In this document: in pieces, positions 46,091 to 57,188 of the stretch | Numbering within the stretch: position 1 is the stretch's first letter | Layout: every line of letters begins with the position of its first letter | DNA from: Bathynomus jamesi | Taxonomy: Eukaryota > Arthropoda > Malacostraca > Isopoda > Cirolanidae | Length of the DNA stretch: 64,000 nt | Direction: 5' to 3' | Assembly (NCBI GenBank): GCA_023014485.1 | Contig: JAJOZX010002580.1 | Coordinates: 186,001 to 250,000 of the forward strand | Position numbers and translations under genes: made by a program | Notes under the pieces: generated by a model | Databases searched by the model: none | What the model saw: the letters and a program-made list of their open reading frames with translations, nothing else | What the model was told of the DNA's origin: nothing

Positions 46091-46809
46091 ATTGTGTGTG
46101 CAGCTCACATTAGTTCATTACGATTGTCCTTTCTGAGGGCTGCAGCATCCAAAATGCAATGGAGCAATGCATCTTGTATTTCCACTTCTCTGGTACACCA
46201 GCTCTTTCATGTGCTCCTACAGATAAAAATCTAGAGGGGTTAAGTTCAGAGACTTGGGTGGCCAATTTTGTGTACCACCATGACTGATCCATTGACCAGG
46301 GAAGCAATCATTGAGATGCCTTCTCACTGCATGGCTGAAATGGGGAGGAGCTCCATCTTGTTGGAAGTACATACGCAATTGTGTTGCCAAAGGTACATCT
46401 TCTAACAGTGGTGGCAGTTTGTCTTGCAGAAATCATAGGTAAATGTCACCTGTAAGACCACCTTCAAAGATAAATGGACCAATCAGCTGACCATAGAGAA
46501 TACCACACCACACATCGACACTGAACTGATGTTGAAAATTACTTTCCACAGTGGCATGATGATTCATTTCTGACCACACATTTGAATTGCAAGTGTTGAT
46601 ACCATCACAGGTAAATTGAGCCTCATCACGGAACAAGATGTATCAATGCAATTGTCAATCAGCAGAGAGCTAATTACAAAATTCCAGCTGTTGGATACAT
46701 GCCTTCTTTGTGTAATTTTCTACATACTATGAGGGCCACTTGATATATTTTGCCCCCCCTCCCAAGTTTCCTTGTAAGTTCCAGAAATTTTGCACACAAG
46801 TAGTTACCT

Positions 46810-48301
46810 TTTTTTAAAAGTTTTTATTTTTCCACATAGTCTCCATCCTTTTCTATGGCTTTCCTCCACCTCAAAACACAAGGGCCTTTATTCCTTGCTG
46901 GTAAAAGTCCACTGGGTTCTGCTGGAGCCACCTCTTAACCACCTCAACAGCCTCATTATCACTGAAACTTTCTTCCACGAATAGCATCCTTCATTGGCCC
47001 AAACAAATGGAAGTGTGAAGGTGCCAGATCCAGGCTGTATGGAGGGTGCAGTAACAGTAGGGATGTACCAATATATCGGTATTGGCCAATATTTCAAAAG
47101 TACAATTTTTCCAAAATTATGAATAAAAGACTATTTAGAGGATGAAATTTCCAATATTTTATTGTTTTACCATTTCACATAACTAGTTATTTTTTCACAA
47201 GGATTAAGTTCTCATGTAAAAATAGCAGCTGCTCTGTATGTTCAGGAGAGAGCCTATTTCTAGTAGCAGCATCTTTTCAAACAGCCAATTGAACAAGTGT
47301 AAATCCTTTCAGAAATAGGTATAAAGCCTAGAAAACCAAAAACTATCTTGTAGTCATAGCTCACAATATTAACCTAGCTAGCTGGTTAAAAACACATTTA
47401 CTAAGCCCAATATAGGCCCGCAGTCCAATTGTATAACAAACAAAACTATAACATCTAATGCACTGTTGCCATTTTTAATGAAAAGGATTCTTGCTTTGTT
47501 GCCAAATTTTCAACACAGAAAATAAATTATGAATGTTACAAAAATATGACAAACTAATAAACCCTAGCTGGATATTGGTATCGGTTATCAGCTGATACTG
47601 TTTTTAATTATCAGTATTGGTTAATGGCTGATACTGTTTTTAGTTATTGGTATCAGTTATTGGCTAAAAAGCGATATTGGTACATCCCTATAACACAGTC
47701 AAGCGCTTCTTGTGATGGCCTCTCTTGTTTGCAAACTGTTGTGTGGTCTTGCATTATTGTGCAAAAGGAGGACATCTTCCAGTTTTCTCTCTGGTTGAAC
47801 TTGCTTTATACGTCTCTGGAGTCTCTGTAGGGTAGCAATATATGCCTCTGAGTTGATTGTTTGTCCTTTCTTCATAATGTGCGCCAGAATCACCCCTTTC
47901 ATGTCCCAGAAGATGGTGGCCATAACCTTTTCTGCAGAAGGAGCCATTTTGAACTTTTTTTTTTTGTGTGGAGTCTGTGGGATGCCATCCATGGATTGCC
48001 ATTTTGTTTCAGGTTCAAAGTGGTGTACCGAAGTCTTATCCCCAGTCACAATTCATGAAAGGAAGTCATCCCCTTCTGTCTCATATCGAATCAATGACTT
48101 GGAAGCAATTTCTTTTCTTTGGGCTTTGTGATCTTTAGTCAGTTCATGAGGAACAAACTGTGAACACACTTTTGAGTATTCCAGTTGCTGAATTATCATA
48201 TTCACACTTCCTACACTAATTCCTAGCTCCTTGTATGTGACATGCCGATTTGATTGAATGATGCTGTTAGCATGTTGCACAGTGAGAGATGTCACAGCCA
48301 A
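46810..48301 (-). pseudogene. Mariner DD34D transposase, broken
   Basis: A helix-turn-helix with HVTYKELGISVGSVNMIIQQ, then VTGDKTSVHHFEPETK (the usual T-G-D-E has become T-G-D-K), VMATIFWDMKGVILAH, LLLHNNARPHN (second Asp mutated to Asn) and SLDLAPSHFHLFGPM (third Asp mutated to His). At least two catalytic Asp are lost, and stops and a 633-bp insertion disrupt the frame. Confidence 0.8.
47058..47690. mobile_element. hAT miniature element, TAGGGATGTACC type (633 bp)
   Basis: The ends TAGGGATGTACCAATATATC and GATATTGGTACATCCCTA are inverted. Subterminal TATTGGTATC/AGTTATTGGCTGATACTG repeats recur towards the right end. Flanks AGTAACAG and TAACACAG are similar but not a clean 8-bp duplication. 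It lies inside the mariner coding region. Confidence 0.75.
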
Positions 48302-49005
48302 TGCTGGGCAATGACTGTGTGGCCCATCAATGAGGCTGGCTCTCCCTCTCTCTGAGGGAGGGGAGGTTCAAACTGGAAAAATCTGGTTATATGAAGCGCA
48401 GAAAGTTCAAACTTATGGCCCAAAAGACATTTCAACTCCATGGCTTATTATTTAGCTAAGAAAAAAGGGTGGGGCAAAATATATTGAGTGCCCCTAGTAC
48501 ATTATATTTTCTTGTTCAACCACACCTTGTTGTACTGGATGCTCAGATAAAAACCAGTAATGCTCGGAAGTGAACCGCTCTCTTGCAATCTCTGGAAAAC
48601 GTTGCTAAACAGTTGTAGATCTGGAATTCTTTGATTAGGAAAATGTCACTGGTTTTCAGCAACAGTAGCAGTACTATTTCCATTGCAAAATCATTGAACA
48701 TACACCATATTTGCATATTTGACATTTGAAAATGTAAAAGGCATACTGAATGCACAAAACATCAACTGCACACTATGAATCACAATACTGCATAGTTAGT
48801 TTGGTTTGGTAAGTAACTGTCAATTCAGTTCAAGGTCATTCATGTCCCTGCTTGAAATTCAAACATCCATATAGCTCTGTAACTGTTAAAAATTGGGCCT
48901 ATGTTCATATGAAGTTTTTGACTGGGAATGACCTCAGCTATAAGCTCCTGAAGTTATGACATTTCATCATGACTCACCCTATTAATATATATATATATAC
49001 ATACA

Positions 49006-50341
49006 CAGGGTGGTGCAAAAGTCTGGACCCATAGGTGGTTTATATGGAAAAAAAGGTTGGCCTGCAGGAAGTTTATTATGAAATGAAATTTAATTAACCA
49101 TACACCAGTGACTAAATTATGTTAAATTTAATGTTCTAGTTCAGAATTTACAATAAGTGTTCGAATTGATGTCCATCTTCTTCGAAACACTTTTCTAGTC
49201 GGTTGACACAAGACCTTTGCACATTTGTAAGCATAGTAATATTCGTTCTTATGGCTTCAATTTCTGTTGTGATGTTATCCTTTAGCGCTTGTATTGTTCT
49301 TGGTTTGTTAACGTAAACCACTGATTTAAGGTGTCCCCATAAGAAATAATCCAAAGGAGTCAAGTCTGGAGATCTGGGTGGCCATTCAATTGGCCCACGT
49401 CGTCCAATCCATTTCCCTGGAAATGTTTCATCTAAAAATTTGCGAACGACCTTTGCGAAATGTGGCAGAGCCCCATCCTGCTGAAACCACATAACTCTCC
49501 GATTTTGTAATGGTACTTCGTATAATTGAGGCATAAGGAAATTTGTTAACAAGTTAAGGTATGATTCACCCGTTACAGTGTCTGGGAAGAAATATGGACC
49601 AATTATCATACTTCCCCACATAGCAGCCCATACCATAACTCTTGGGCTGTATTGCACGTGTCCTTCCTCAACCCAATGTGGATTATCAGTTGCCCAAAAG
49701 CGTGCATTATGTCTGTTAACCGAACCGTTTAAGTAAAAAATTGCTTCGTCACTGAATATGATATGCTTTTCCAACTGTCTATGCTGCATAAACCACTGAC
49801 AGTACTCCATACGACGATCTCGGTCATCCCCATGTAGTTCCTGGACTAATCATACTTTGTAAGGATGAAAATGATTGGTAGAGAGAATACGACCAATAGA
49901 ATGCCTTGATACACCTATTTCCTGCGATACATTCCTTAATGACTTACGTGGGCTCCCTTCCACATGCCTGCATACCCGTGTAGATGTTTCAGGATCAGTT
50001 GAATTTCTTCTTCGTCCACTACGTGTTCGATCGCAGATGCTTCCCATTTCTTTGAAATGAGCGAAAGTCTTGCTGACAGTTCTTTGTTGAATTGGTCGCC
50101 TATCGGGGTGCTTAGCATTAAAACTATCTGCGACTGAACGTGAGGTGGCTCCTTCTTTTGCGTACAAAAGCACAAGCTCTATTCTTTCTGCTATTGTTAA
50201 CTTCTCTGCCATAGGGTAACAATCTGAAAAATATTTAGTAAAATTATAAACAAAAATTAAATTATAAAAACTATTATAAAAATCGAAAGATATTTTTTAT
50301 ATAGTAAATTGCCTATGGGTCCAGACTTTTGCACCACCCTG
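49006..50341 (-). mobile_element. DD41D mariner, nearly intact (1336 bp)
   Basis: The TIRs are about 30 bp and perfect over CAGGGTGGTGCAAAAGTCTG. TA flanks the right end and CA (probably decayed TA) the left. The transposase fills most of it. Confidence 0.9.
49148..50212 (-). pseudogene. DD41D mariner transposase, single premature stop
   Basis: The frame runs from MAEKLTIAERIELVLLYAKE (50212) through two DNA-binding helical domains with a SGRRRNS linker, to a TGA at 49850-49852. It continues in the same frame with LVQELHGDD, IIFSDEAIFYLNG (first Asp), WFQQDGALPHFAKV (second) and RSPDLTPLDYFLWG (third, 41 residues later), ending at 49148. Length, about 354 residues, is normal for the family. 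The only lesion I see is that stop, which is explained by CGA to TGA. Confidence 0.85.
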
Positions 50342-50375
<34 letters not shown>

Positions 50376-50376
50376 G
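50342..50376 (+). repeat. (TA)n(CA)n microsatellite
   Basis: A compound dinucleotide run between the mariner end and the next miniature element. Confidence 0.9.
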
Positions 50377-50378
50377 TA

Positions 50379-50701
50379 GACTCGCAACTTAGCGGGGGTT
50401 ACGTTCCTGGGACCCTGCATAAGGCCAAAAACTGCGTAAAGTCTGAAACAAAAAAATCCCCTAAATCGCCCTTAAATCACTATGTAGTGTAACTCTATTA
50501 TACGTATAACATACCTATAACACAAAAGTGATGCAGTTGGCAATGTTGAATTCCTTCCAGCATGCCATAACACACTTGTTAGTGCTGTCCTCCATGGCAT
50601 TGCAAATGCAGATGAAGGTGAGGAGTGTGTATGCTGCCTTAAAGTACCAAAATTGTAAAATTATAACCCGCATATAGTTGAAACTGCATAAGTTGCGAGT
50701 C
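50379..50701. mobile_element. pogo/Tigger-like miniature element (323 bp)
   Basis: TIRs GACTCGCAACTT and AGTTGCGAGTC are flanked by TA. The interior has GGGTTACGTTCCTGGGAC and CTGCATAAGGC, typical of noncoding pogo-like elements. Confidence 0.75.
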
Positions 50702-51082
50702 TACCGTATATATATATCAGTGGCAGATGGTGACTGTGTGAATCGGGTGTGTGGAATATCATGTGGAGTAAAATTAATAACTGAAATTCATGTTAACTTA
50801 GTTATTAATAAATCTTAATAGTAATATGATAAGCATACGCAATCCACCTTCTCAGTATTACACTAAACACTTGGAGGATTTAGGTGAACTGTAAAAAATC
50901 TCACACCAATTTCCTACAGGCTCCTTTAAGCATCAAACTTATTTACACATAAACTCAAGTCTTCTTTTTGGAGAAAAATAGTGAGCAATAACGCTGAGAA
51001 GCCATCTGATGCAGGCCATGGCAACATAGGCCCTGCCTACTTTACCATATATGGAAGGTGTTCTGTCCACAGACTGCACACT

Positions 51083-54000
51083 ATACATTCCGCCCGGGTA
51101 TGGTGACTCATTTTTTTGAAAAGTATAGGTGATCATGGTTTTTCCCATTATTTGGCACTATACTAGCACATTGGTACCATTTTTACAAAAATTGATCAAT
51201 ATTTAGGGGTCTCGCATCGACCTTGAAATTACTAGTTTTTTTAAAAATGCGTACTTTTTAACTTTTTACTGAATCAAGATAAATCATTAAGTAGGGATGT
51301 TTTCTGAATCCTCTTAATGAGAGAAGTCGTTTGGTGTGCCTGCCATTGTCATACGACTAATGGTTTAAAGGTTGTGCCTGTATACAGGTAATACCAATGT
51401 GCTAGTATAGTGCCAAATAATGGGAAAAACCATGATCACCTATACTTTTCAAAAAAATGAGTCACCATACCCGGGCGGAATGTATAATGTAGATAGGTAA
51501 TTAGAAAATGCACTATGCCTGTGCCAGGTACCTAACCTATTTCTTTTTTTGCAGAATCATAACATTTTGAAATTCTGTCTGAGTTCCTCATCCTTTATCA
51601 TGGACAAATCGATGGCAACCATAACTGGAAGAACTCTTGAAGCTACAAATAGAGAGTCATCAAAAGGAAAGGCGAAAATAACATTGCTACCTTCTCTAAG
51701 ATCGGCCTCGGAAATTTTTTTAGTTGGCCAACTGTTGTCCTCCATCAGTGGTAGCAAATTGCCAACAACACGGCAGGTTTTGCAATACTTCTTCACTGTT
51801 ATCCAGTACACTACTAACAGGAAAGACGCATTCAAAGAAACTAAACAACATCTTAAAGTTTTGGAACATGGCCCGCATTAAAAAATCACAAAGCTCAACT
51901 GTGAACGGAAGCTAGAGGCATTGTGGAAAGAGTGGCACTTACTCCAAAAGAGCAGAAAACAAGAAACTGACACCGGAGGAAAATGGCAGAAGTTTTTGGA
52001 CAGTTTGGACAAGCTGTGGGATATCGGAGCATCTGACGCTGTTGAAGATATAAAGAAGAATCGATTGCTGTCTGACAAGGACAAGAAAGAAGACATTGAC
52101 TTCTACCTTGATCAACGTGGTCCTCGGGTGGCAACGATGAGTGGGAACGATAAAGTTTTCGCTGTAAAAAGAAAGCTACAGGAAGGAAGAAAACGTCCTC
52201 GCCAGGAGCGGCAAACCTCAAAGTGTGCATACGAAACCGGAGATGAGGCCATGGAGAATGATGATACTGGCATGTCAGGAGAGTCGGAGACAGAACTAGC
52301 GTTTCCCCTGCCGAAAGAGCCAAGTGTGTCTCAATCTTCCTCGCCGCATCCTTAATGCACCTGCTGTCATGGAAGTGGCTGATCGTTTCCGCATGTCCAA
52401 TAATCAGGTGCGTATTGTGTATAGTATTCATCGATAGCGTCAGTTTTAAAGTGTCCCATAACCCACATGTATTCTTGACAGTTTCCTTTCCACTTTCCAT
52501 TCTCTACATAGGTAGTAAGCATTGTGGCTGCTATCACACGTTCGGCGGATCCACCAGCAGACCTCAATCAGTTCAGCATCTCAAAAGAAACGGCTCGCCG
52601 GGGAAGAGTGTCACATCGCCATGAAGTGGCGATGGCTGTGAAGGACTTCTTCACGCCACCGAGGCACACTGTTGTCCACTGGGATGACAAAATGGTCAAG
52701 GTCAGTTGATTAAGTTTTCATAGCTATCAATTTAGTAATGAGATTCATGAAGCATAATGTCACTTAAAAAGAAAACTGAATGTGAACAAAAATAGGTTAC
52801 TTTACAACCATGAAATTAAAATATATGGCATGTGTTTCAGAACTTCCTTGGAATGGTGGAGCACCGCCAAGCAATTCTCATCTCCGGGGCTCCTCATTGC
52901 ACAGAAGGGAAGTTGCTGTCAGTCCCAGCTGTTGCTGACGGCACCGGACTGTCACAGGCGCGGGCAACCATACATGCTCTCGAAGATTGGGGATGTGAGG
53001 AGAGCGTCATCGGACTCTGCTTCGACACCACTTCCACCAATATGGGGAGGGTGCAGGGTGCAGTTGTCTGGCTGGAAAACATGCTCGGGCGACCGCTACT
53101 CCAGCTGGGATGCCGTCATCACGTCCTAGAGCTTATCGTGGGGGCAGTAGCTGTCACCCTGCTCGGAAGGACTATGGCACCAACTGATCCTTTGTTTCAG
53201 CAGTTGAAGAGAAGGTTAGTTCATTTTTTGTGCAAGGTAAAGTTAGGACACACATGATATTCCACTAGTTTATAAAACAGCAAGCCAAACCGGAACTTCA
53301 GAGTTTTCTCACACAATTTTCTTGTTTATTATTTTTGAAGATGGGATGAGCTCTATCTCTCGACCTACTGCAAACTGCAGGTCAAGAATCTGGCAGAGAG
53401 TACGTGGCTAATAGAACTCCGGGACGCGGCGGTCAGCTTCCTGAGCACAGCTTCTGGTTTCGTCAGAGATGATTACTGGGAAGTGGCAGAGATCACGCTC
53501 CTGGTACTCTGGACACAACCACACCGTGGCATTCACCTCATGCACCCAGGAGCCTACCACCACGCAAGATGGATGGCTAAAGTTAGTATTTTCAAACAAA
53601 AATAATCTAGAGATAAGTTTAAATGTTATTCAAAGATAAACATTTCATTATAACGCAAACAAAGTAATTGGTAACAATAAACCTGTCTTACTTACAATGG
53701 TGCCTATTCTGTTTCAGGTCATCTACTACACAAAACTGCTGATGTTCAGTAGGCAGCTGGAGCTTGATGCTGAGCTGGTTGACAAACTGCACAGGATCGT
53801 GGTGTTCATCGCTCTTCTGTATGTACCAGCTTGGTTGGTGGCCCCTGTAGCAGCTGATGCACCGTTGAATGACCTGGTACTATACCAGCATTTTCTGAGG
53901 TATAGGGCAGTGGACTGCGAGGTGGCAGAAGCGTCACTGGCAGTGATGAGGCGGCACTTCTGGTATCTGAGGCCTCAGACCGTCATCTTCGCTCTATGCA

Positions 54001-54891
54001 GCAACAAGGTGGATGGCACTGTGAAGCAACAGATGGCAGAGAAGCTGTCCCACCTCCCTGTACCCAAAGACTTCACATACGAGAATGTCTCAGTCAACAA
54101 GATGACGCTACTCCCCAACCTGATCGACGAGTCCTCTTGGTTCTTATTTGCAGGTCTGAAGATGTATGGGTCTTCGTGGCTCACCCTGCCAACTGATAAG
54201 TGGGACGAGAACGAGGACTTTTGTCATCTGAAGGATGTGATCTCTAATCTCCAGGTCACCAATGACGTCGCTGAAAGAGGAGTCCAACTGATACAAGACT
54301 ATGCGAACACGGTCGCAAAGGACGAGGCACAGCTGCAGGATCTTCTGCAAGTGGTGGAAAAGAACCAGAAAGAGCTCGGCGACTTCAAGAAGTCATCACT
54401 CGCCACGATGACATAGCACAGAGGGACAACGTTGCAGCCAGTGACGTGTGATAGTGGTCAATACAATGCAAAAGTGATTGTTTAAGTTATTGTTTCTTTC
54501 TTCCTTATTTGTCTGCTATTTGCTGATTTTTTTTAAAAGTATAGGTGATCGTGGTTTTTCCCATTATTTGGCACTATACTAGCACATTGGTATTACCTGT
54601 ATACAGGCACAAGTTTTAAACCGTTAGTCGTATGACATTGGAAGGCACACCAAACGACTTCTCTCATCAAGAAGATTCAGAAAACATCCCTACTTAATGA
54701 TTTATCTTGATTCAGTAAAAAGTTAAAAAGTATGCATTTAAAAAAAAACACCATAATTTCAAGGTTGATGCGAGACCCCTAAATATTGATCAATTTTTGT
54801 AAAAATGGTACCAATGTGCTAGTATAGTGCCAAATAATGGGAAAAACTATAACCTATACTTTTAAAAAAAAATTGAAAAGTGGGCCACCCT
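51083..54891 (+). mobile_element. Family D DNA transposon, fullest copy (ii), 3.8 kb
   Basis: The 10-mer ACTGCACACT lies on both sides (51073-51082 and 54892-54901). The right end, reverse-complemented, reads AGGGTGGCCC, or TAGGGTGGCCC if the last bases of the repeat belong to the element. The left end differs over about 25 bp and then matches. TIRs of about 370 bp (51110-51470 against 54530-54870) share the internal AGTATAGGTGATC(A/G)TGG block, which is itself present in both orientations in each TIR. It has a five-exon gene between the TIRs. Confidence 0.7.
51601..54416 (+). CDS. Family D five-exon protein (putative transposase), two lesions
   Basis: Exons 51555-52407, 52512-52700, 52841-53214, 53341-53581 and 53718-54416 have GT/AG borders. 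Landmarks: MDKSMATITGRTLEATNRES; LPTTRQVLQYFF; a charged coiled segment; LPRRILNAPAV; DLNQFSISKETARRGR; MVEHRQAILISGAPH; IGLCFDTTSTNMGRVQGAV and LGCRHHVLELI; PGAYHHARWMAK; RRHFWYLRPQTVIFAL; ESSWFLFAGLK; DVAERGVQLIQDY; QLQDLLQVVEKNQKELGDF. Lesions: TAA at 51879-51881 and a frame change near 52310. D-T-T-S-T-N-M-G, C-R-H-H, H-A-R-W-M and E-R-G-V fit an RNase H-fold transposase (inference). Codons are G/C-richer than the surroundings. The superfamily is not recognised. Confidence 0.65.
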
Positions 54892-55302
54892 ACTGCACAC
54901 TCTCCACCCTGATCCCTCGCTCTCTCCCTTTTCCATTTGATTTGGCATGGGGTAAACATAAATTTATATTCCCATAGGAGAGAAGAATATATATATGTAT
55001 ATATATATTGCTGCACCGCAATACTGAAATTTTGCACGTCAAACAAGTTCTAGGGACGCTTCTATCGCTTAGTACCAAAATTTTACTGAATGGTTGTGAA
55101 GACAATCTGAAAAAATGAATTGAAGTAGCTCATTTCTCATTTCAACTAGTGTAACAGTCAAGCGCGGAATTAAGGGTTAGGGCATCTTTTTCGTCTTGAC
55201 TAAAGTTGAGAGAGGGAGACAAAGGGTTAATTAAATATTAATTTACAGAAAATCTATTGGGTGTGTGGCACACACCTAGCACACCCTGAATATACGCCCC
55301 TG

Positions 55303-55575
55303 ATATATATATATATATGTACAGTATATAAAACAACTGACAGAGGTCATGTGATCTGCAGATCACATGGATGCAGAGGATGGTTACCTATCTATCAACT
55401 ACACAGACCCAATTTTGCTTAACTTTACTTATCTATGGGTAGCAATATTGCATCAATGGCCATGATATAACCCTACAATTGGTCTGATAATAGCATAAAT
55501 GTTAGGTATATATGGTACCCTACTTATTTTTAATTATATTTTCCTCAAATATAAGTTTGTATAATTATTTTTCAG
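55303..55575 (+). other. Host intron 3' end
   Basis: AT-rich sequence leading to the polypyrimidine tract and TTTTTCAG acceptor of the MRPS17-like exon. No TE was recognised. Confidence 0.5.
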
Positions 55576-55652
55576 TATTTTGATAACCATGTGGACTTTC
55601 TTGCTCATGATCCAGAACAAATATGCAAAGAAGGAGATATAGTCCTTATAAG
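55576..55652 (+). CDS. MRPS17: Mitochondrial ribosomal protein S17-like, second coding exon
   Basis: The 77-bp exon starts after TTTTTCAG and ends at AG|GTTAGT (55652/55653), phase 2. It encodes YFDNHVDFLAHDPEQ, then ICKEGDIVLI, matching the uS17 family segment with F/Y-A-H-D and the G-D-(I/V)-V-L strand that follows the exon at 37-179. The next exon should supply the rest of the OB fold and is outside the window or hidden beyond the retroelements downstream. Together the two exons give 66 complete codons. Confidence 0.85.
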
Positions 55653-55955
55653 GTTAGTCATTTATTTATTGTAAGAACTTTTATGATACTAGAATATCAG
55701 GGTTGGCACAGAAGTGGGTAACCCACTTTTCCCTACCTGGGTTTAAAAAAAAAAAAAAAAAAAAAACCATAGTATTTTTCCCACTGGTGGTTTTTTCAAA
55801 GATTATTGTTACCATATTTCTTCCAAAATCAAGTATCTCTGTACATTGAACATCTACTTAGTAAACAGTGATAAAGAGTAAACATATTTAAACATATTTC
55901 CAGTGCTGTATAGCATGAAAAAAAAAGTTTTTTTTGATGGATAATGAAAACACTT
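55653..55955. other. Intronic sequence with a possible hAT end and an A run
   Basis: CAGGGTTGGCACAG at about 55697 resembles a hAT terminus and is followed by an A run (55746-55766). No partner end was found. Confidence 0.35.
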
Positions 55956-55989
55956 CATGCATAGATGAAGTAAACAATTAGGCTTTTCG

Positions 55990-57160
55990 CTGAAAATATT
56001 AAATTTATTTCCACCGATACACCCAATCTCAACAAAATTGAAGCTACTCGTGATTTGTTACTTAGTCAAAGTAATAAAATTCTTGAGTATGATGACAAAA
56101 TTCAGTCAGAATTATCTGATGATAAACTCATCACCGACATGACTATTGCTTTGGAATATCAGGCTGAAATTGAGCAACATGTTATTCTAATCAATAAGTT
56201 TATAAAACAAAAGGAAGCTGATGTAGCAGCTCGTAGTAAACCAAAAGAACAGGCAGTCAAATTGCCTATTATAAAACTTCCTACCTTTTCTGGTAATCCT
56301 TTGGAATGGCAACACTTCGGGATATATTTAAAAACACTATTCATGAACTTGATGATATATCAGGCCCTCAAAAATTTACTTATCTATCGGGTCAACTTAA
56401 AGACAAAGCCTGACAGCTTCTTGATGGTTTTACTACCACCAATGATCACAATGAAGAGGCTGTTAAGCTTCTCTGTGAGACTTATGGTAAGCCTCACAAA
56501 ATAATTCAAGTGCATTTACATGCTATTTTTTATCTGGAATGTCCCAGAGCTAATTCTACTGAAATTAGTAAATTTTGTGCTCAATATGAATGCCATCTAC
56601 GTGGTCTCAAAGTTATGGGCACAAATATTGACAAAGCTGGTTTTGTTTTTGCTGCCATATTGCTACGTAAATTACCGAATCGCGTTAGGGGTAATATTAA
56701 TCAAGCTGCTAAGTCCAATTATTGGAATCTAGATAGTTTCAGGAAAGCTATTGACAATGAGATATATCATTGCTACAGTCAATAGAGCCCGAAAGCAAGC
56801 CTACTGAGCATGTTAAATCTAATTCTAATTATGCAAAAGGCAAAGTGAATCTTCATGATATTCGCCCTAAGTCTAACACTAATTTTTAGAAATCTAATTC
56901 TAACAAATCTACTGCAGGTCTTTTCCATTGCTAGTAAGAATGGAGACAAGGAGTGTCCTAAGAGTGTCCTAAGTATAACACACCTAAATTACGCTCAAAG
57001 AGGTCTCGCACTCTAAATCTATGCCTCAACTGTTTGAGGAATAATCATAAACATCAAACTGCATAAGTAAATTTTCCTGTAGGTTTTGTCAAAATAGGCA
57101 TCATTCCGCTTTGTGTTTTACATCTGCAAATGAGTCGATTAAACCCAATAATCAGAGTAA
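55990..57160 (+). pseudogene. BEL/Pao Gag
   Basis: The frames give an N-terminal helical region with EYQAEIEQHVILINKF. The diagnostic LPIIKLPTFSGNPLEWQHF (BEL Gag, DUF1759-type) follows, then the capsid-like FCAQYECHLRGLKVMG and LLRKLPNRVRG. A worn zinc region near 57020-57120 has CLNCLRNNHKH and CRFCQNRHH. Frame changes occur near 56325 and a stop near 56410. In the family this protein forms the virus-like particle. Confidence 0.75.
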
Positions 57161-57188
57161 AGAGGAACAAACTGAGTGAGCAGTCACT

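Larger units (their letters stand above)
46730..48497 (-). mobile_element. Mariner (DD34D) with a nested hAT miniature element
   Basis: The ends share ATATATTTTGCCCC as TIR core (left TGAGGGCCACTTG, right complement CTAGGGGCACTC). TA lies at both borders. The minus-strand coding spans 48301-48053, 48049-47699 and, beyond the nested element, about 47060-46810. Confidence 0.8.
46100..48990 (-). pseudogene. DD41D mariner-type transposase remnant, split by a nested mariner
   Basis: The minus-strand frame 46636-46433 has FRDEAQFTCDGINTCNSNVW and VDVWCGILYGQLIGPFIFE. Further frames have YFQQDGAPPHF and NWPPKSLNLTPLDFYL, with the second and third catalytic Asp spaced as in DD41D (S-P-D is mutated to S-L-N, L-T-P-L-D kept). 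The mariner at 46730-48497 is inserted between this and sequence to about 48990, whose end reads GACTCACCCT. The left terminus was not found. Confidence 0.6.
50718..55302. mobile_element. hAT-like shell element containing family D copy (ii)
   Basis: The left end CAGTGGCAGATGGTGAC and right end ACGCCCCTG are imperfect inverted repeats, each flanked by ATATATAT (weak, as it is low-complexity). The inner flanks both carry GGGTGTGTGG-type sequence. The family D element takes up most of the interior. Confidence 0.4.
180..55575 (+). other. Single ~55.4 kb intron of the MRPS17-like gene, filled with transposons
   Basis: The donor GTATGT at 180 and the acceptor TTTTTCAG ending at 55575 flank in-phase uS17 exons. 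Everything between is therefore intronic, unless unseen exons exist in the TE mass. None is needed, because the two peptides are contiguous in the family. Most recognisable sequence inside is TE-derived, on both strands. Confidence 0.75.

Noticed and set aside
50718..55302. Treating ATATATAT on both sides of the hAT-like shell as firm evidence of a target duplication
   Set aside because: Both sides are TA microsatellites, so the match is expected by chance. The call is kept at low confidence only for the partial TIRs.
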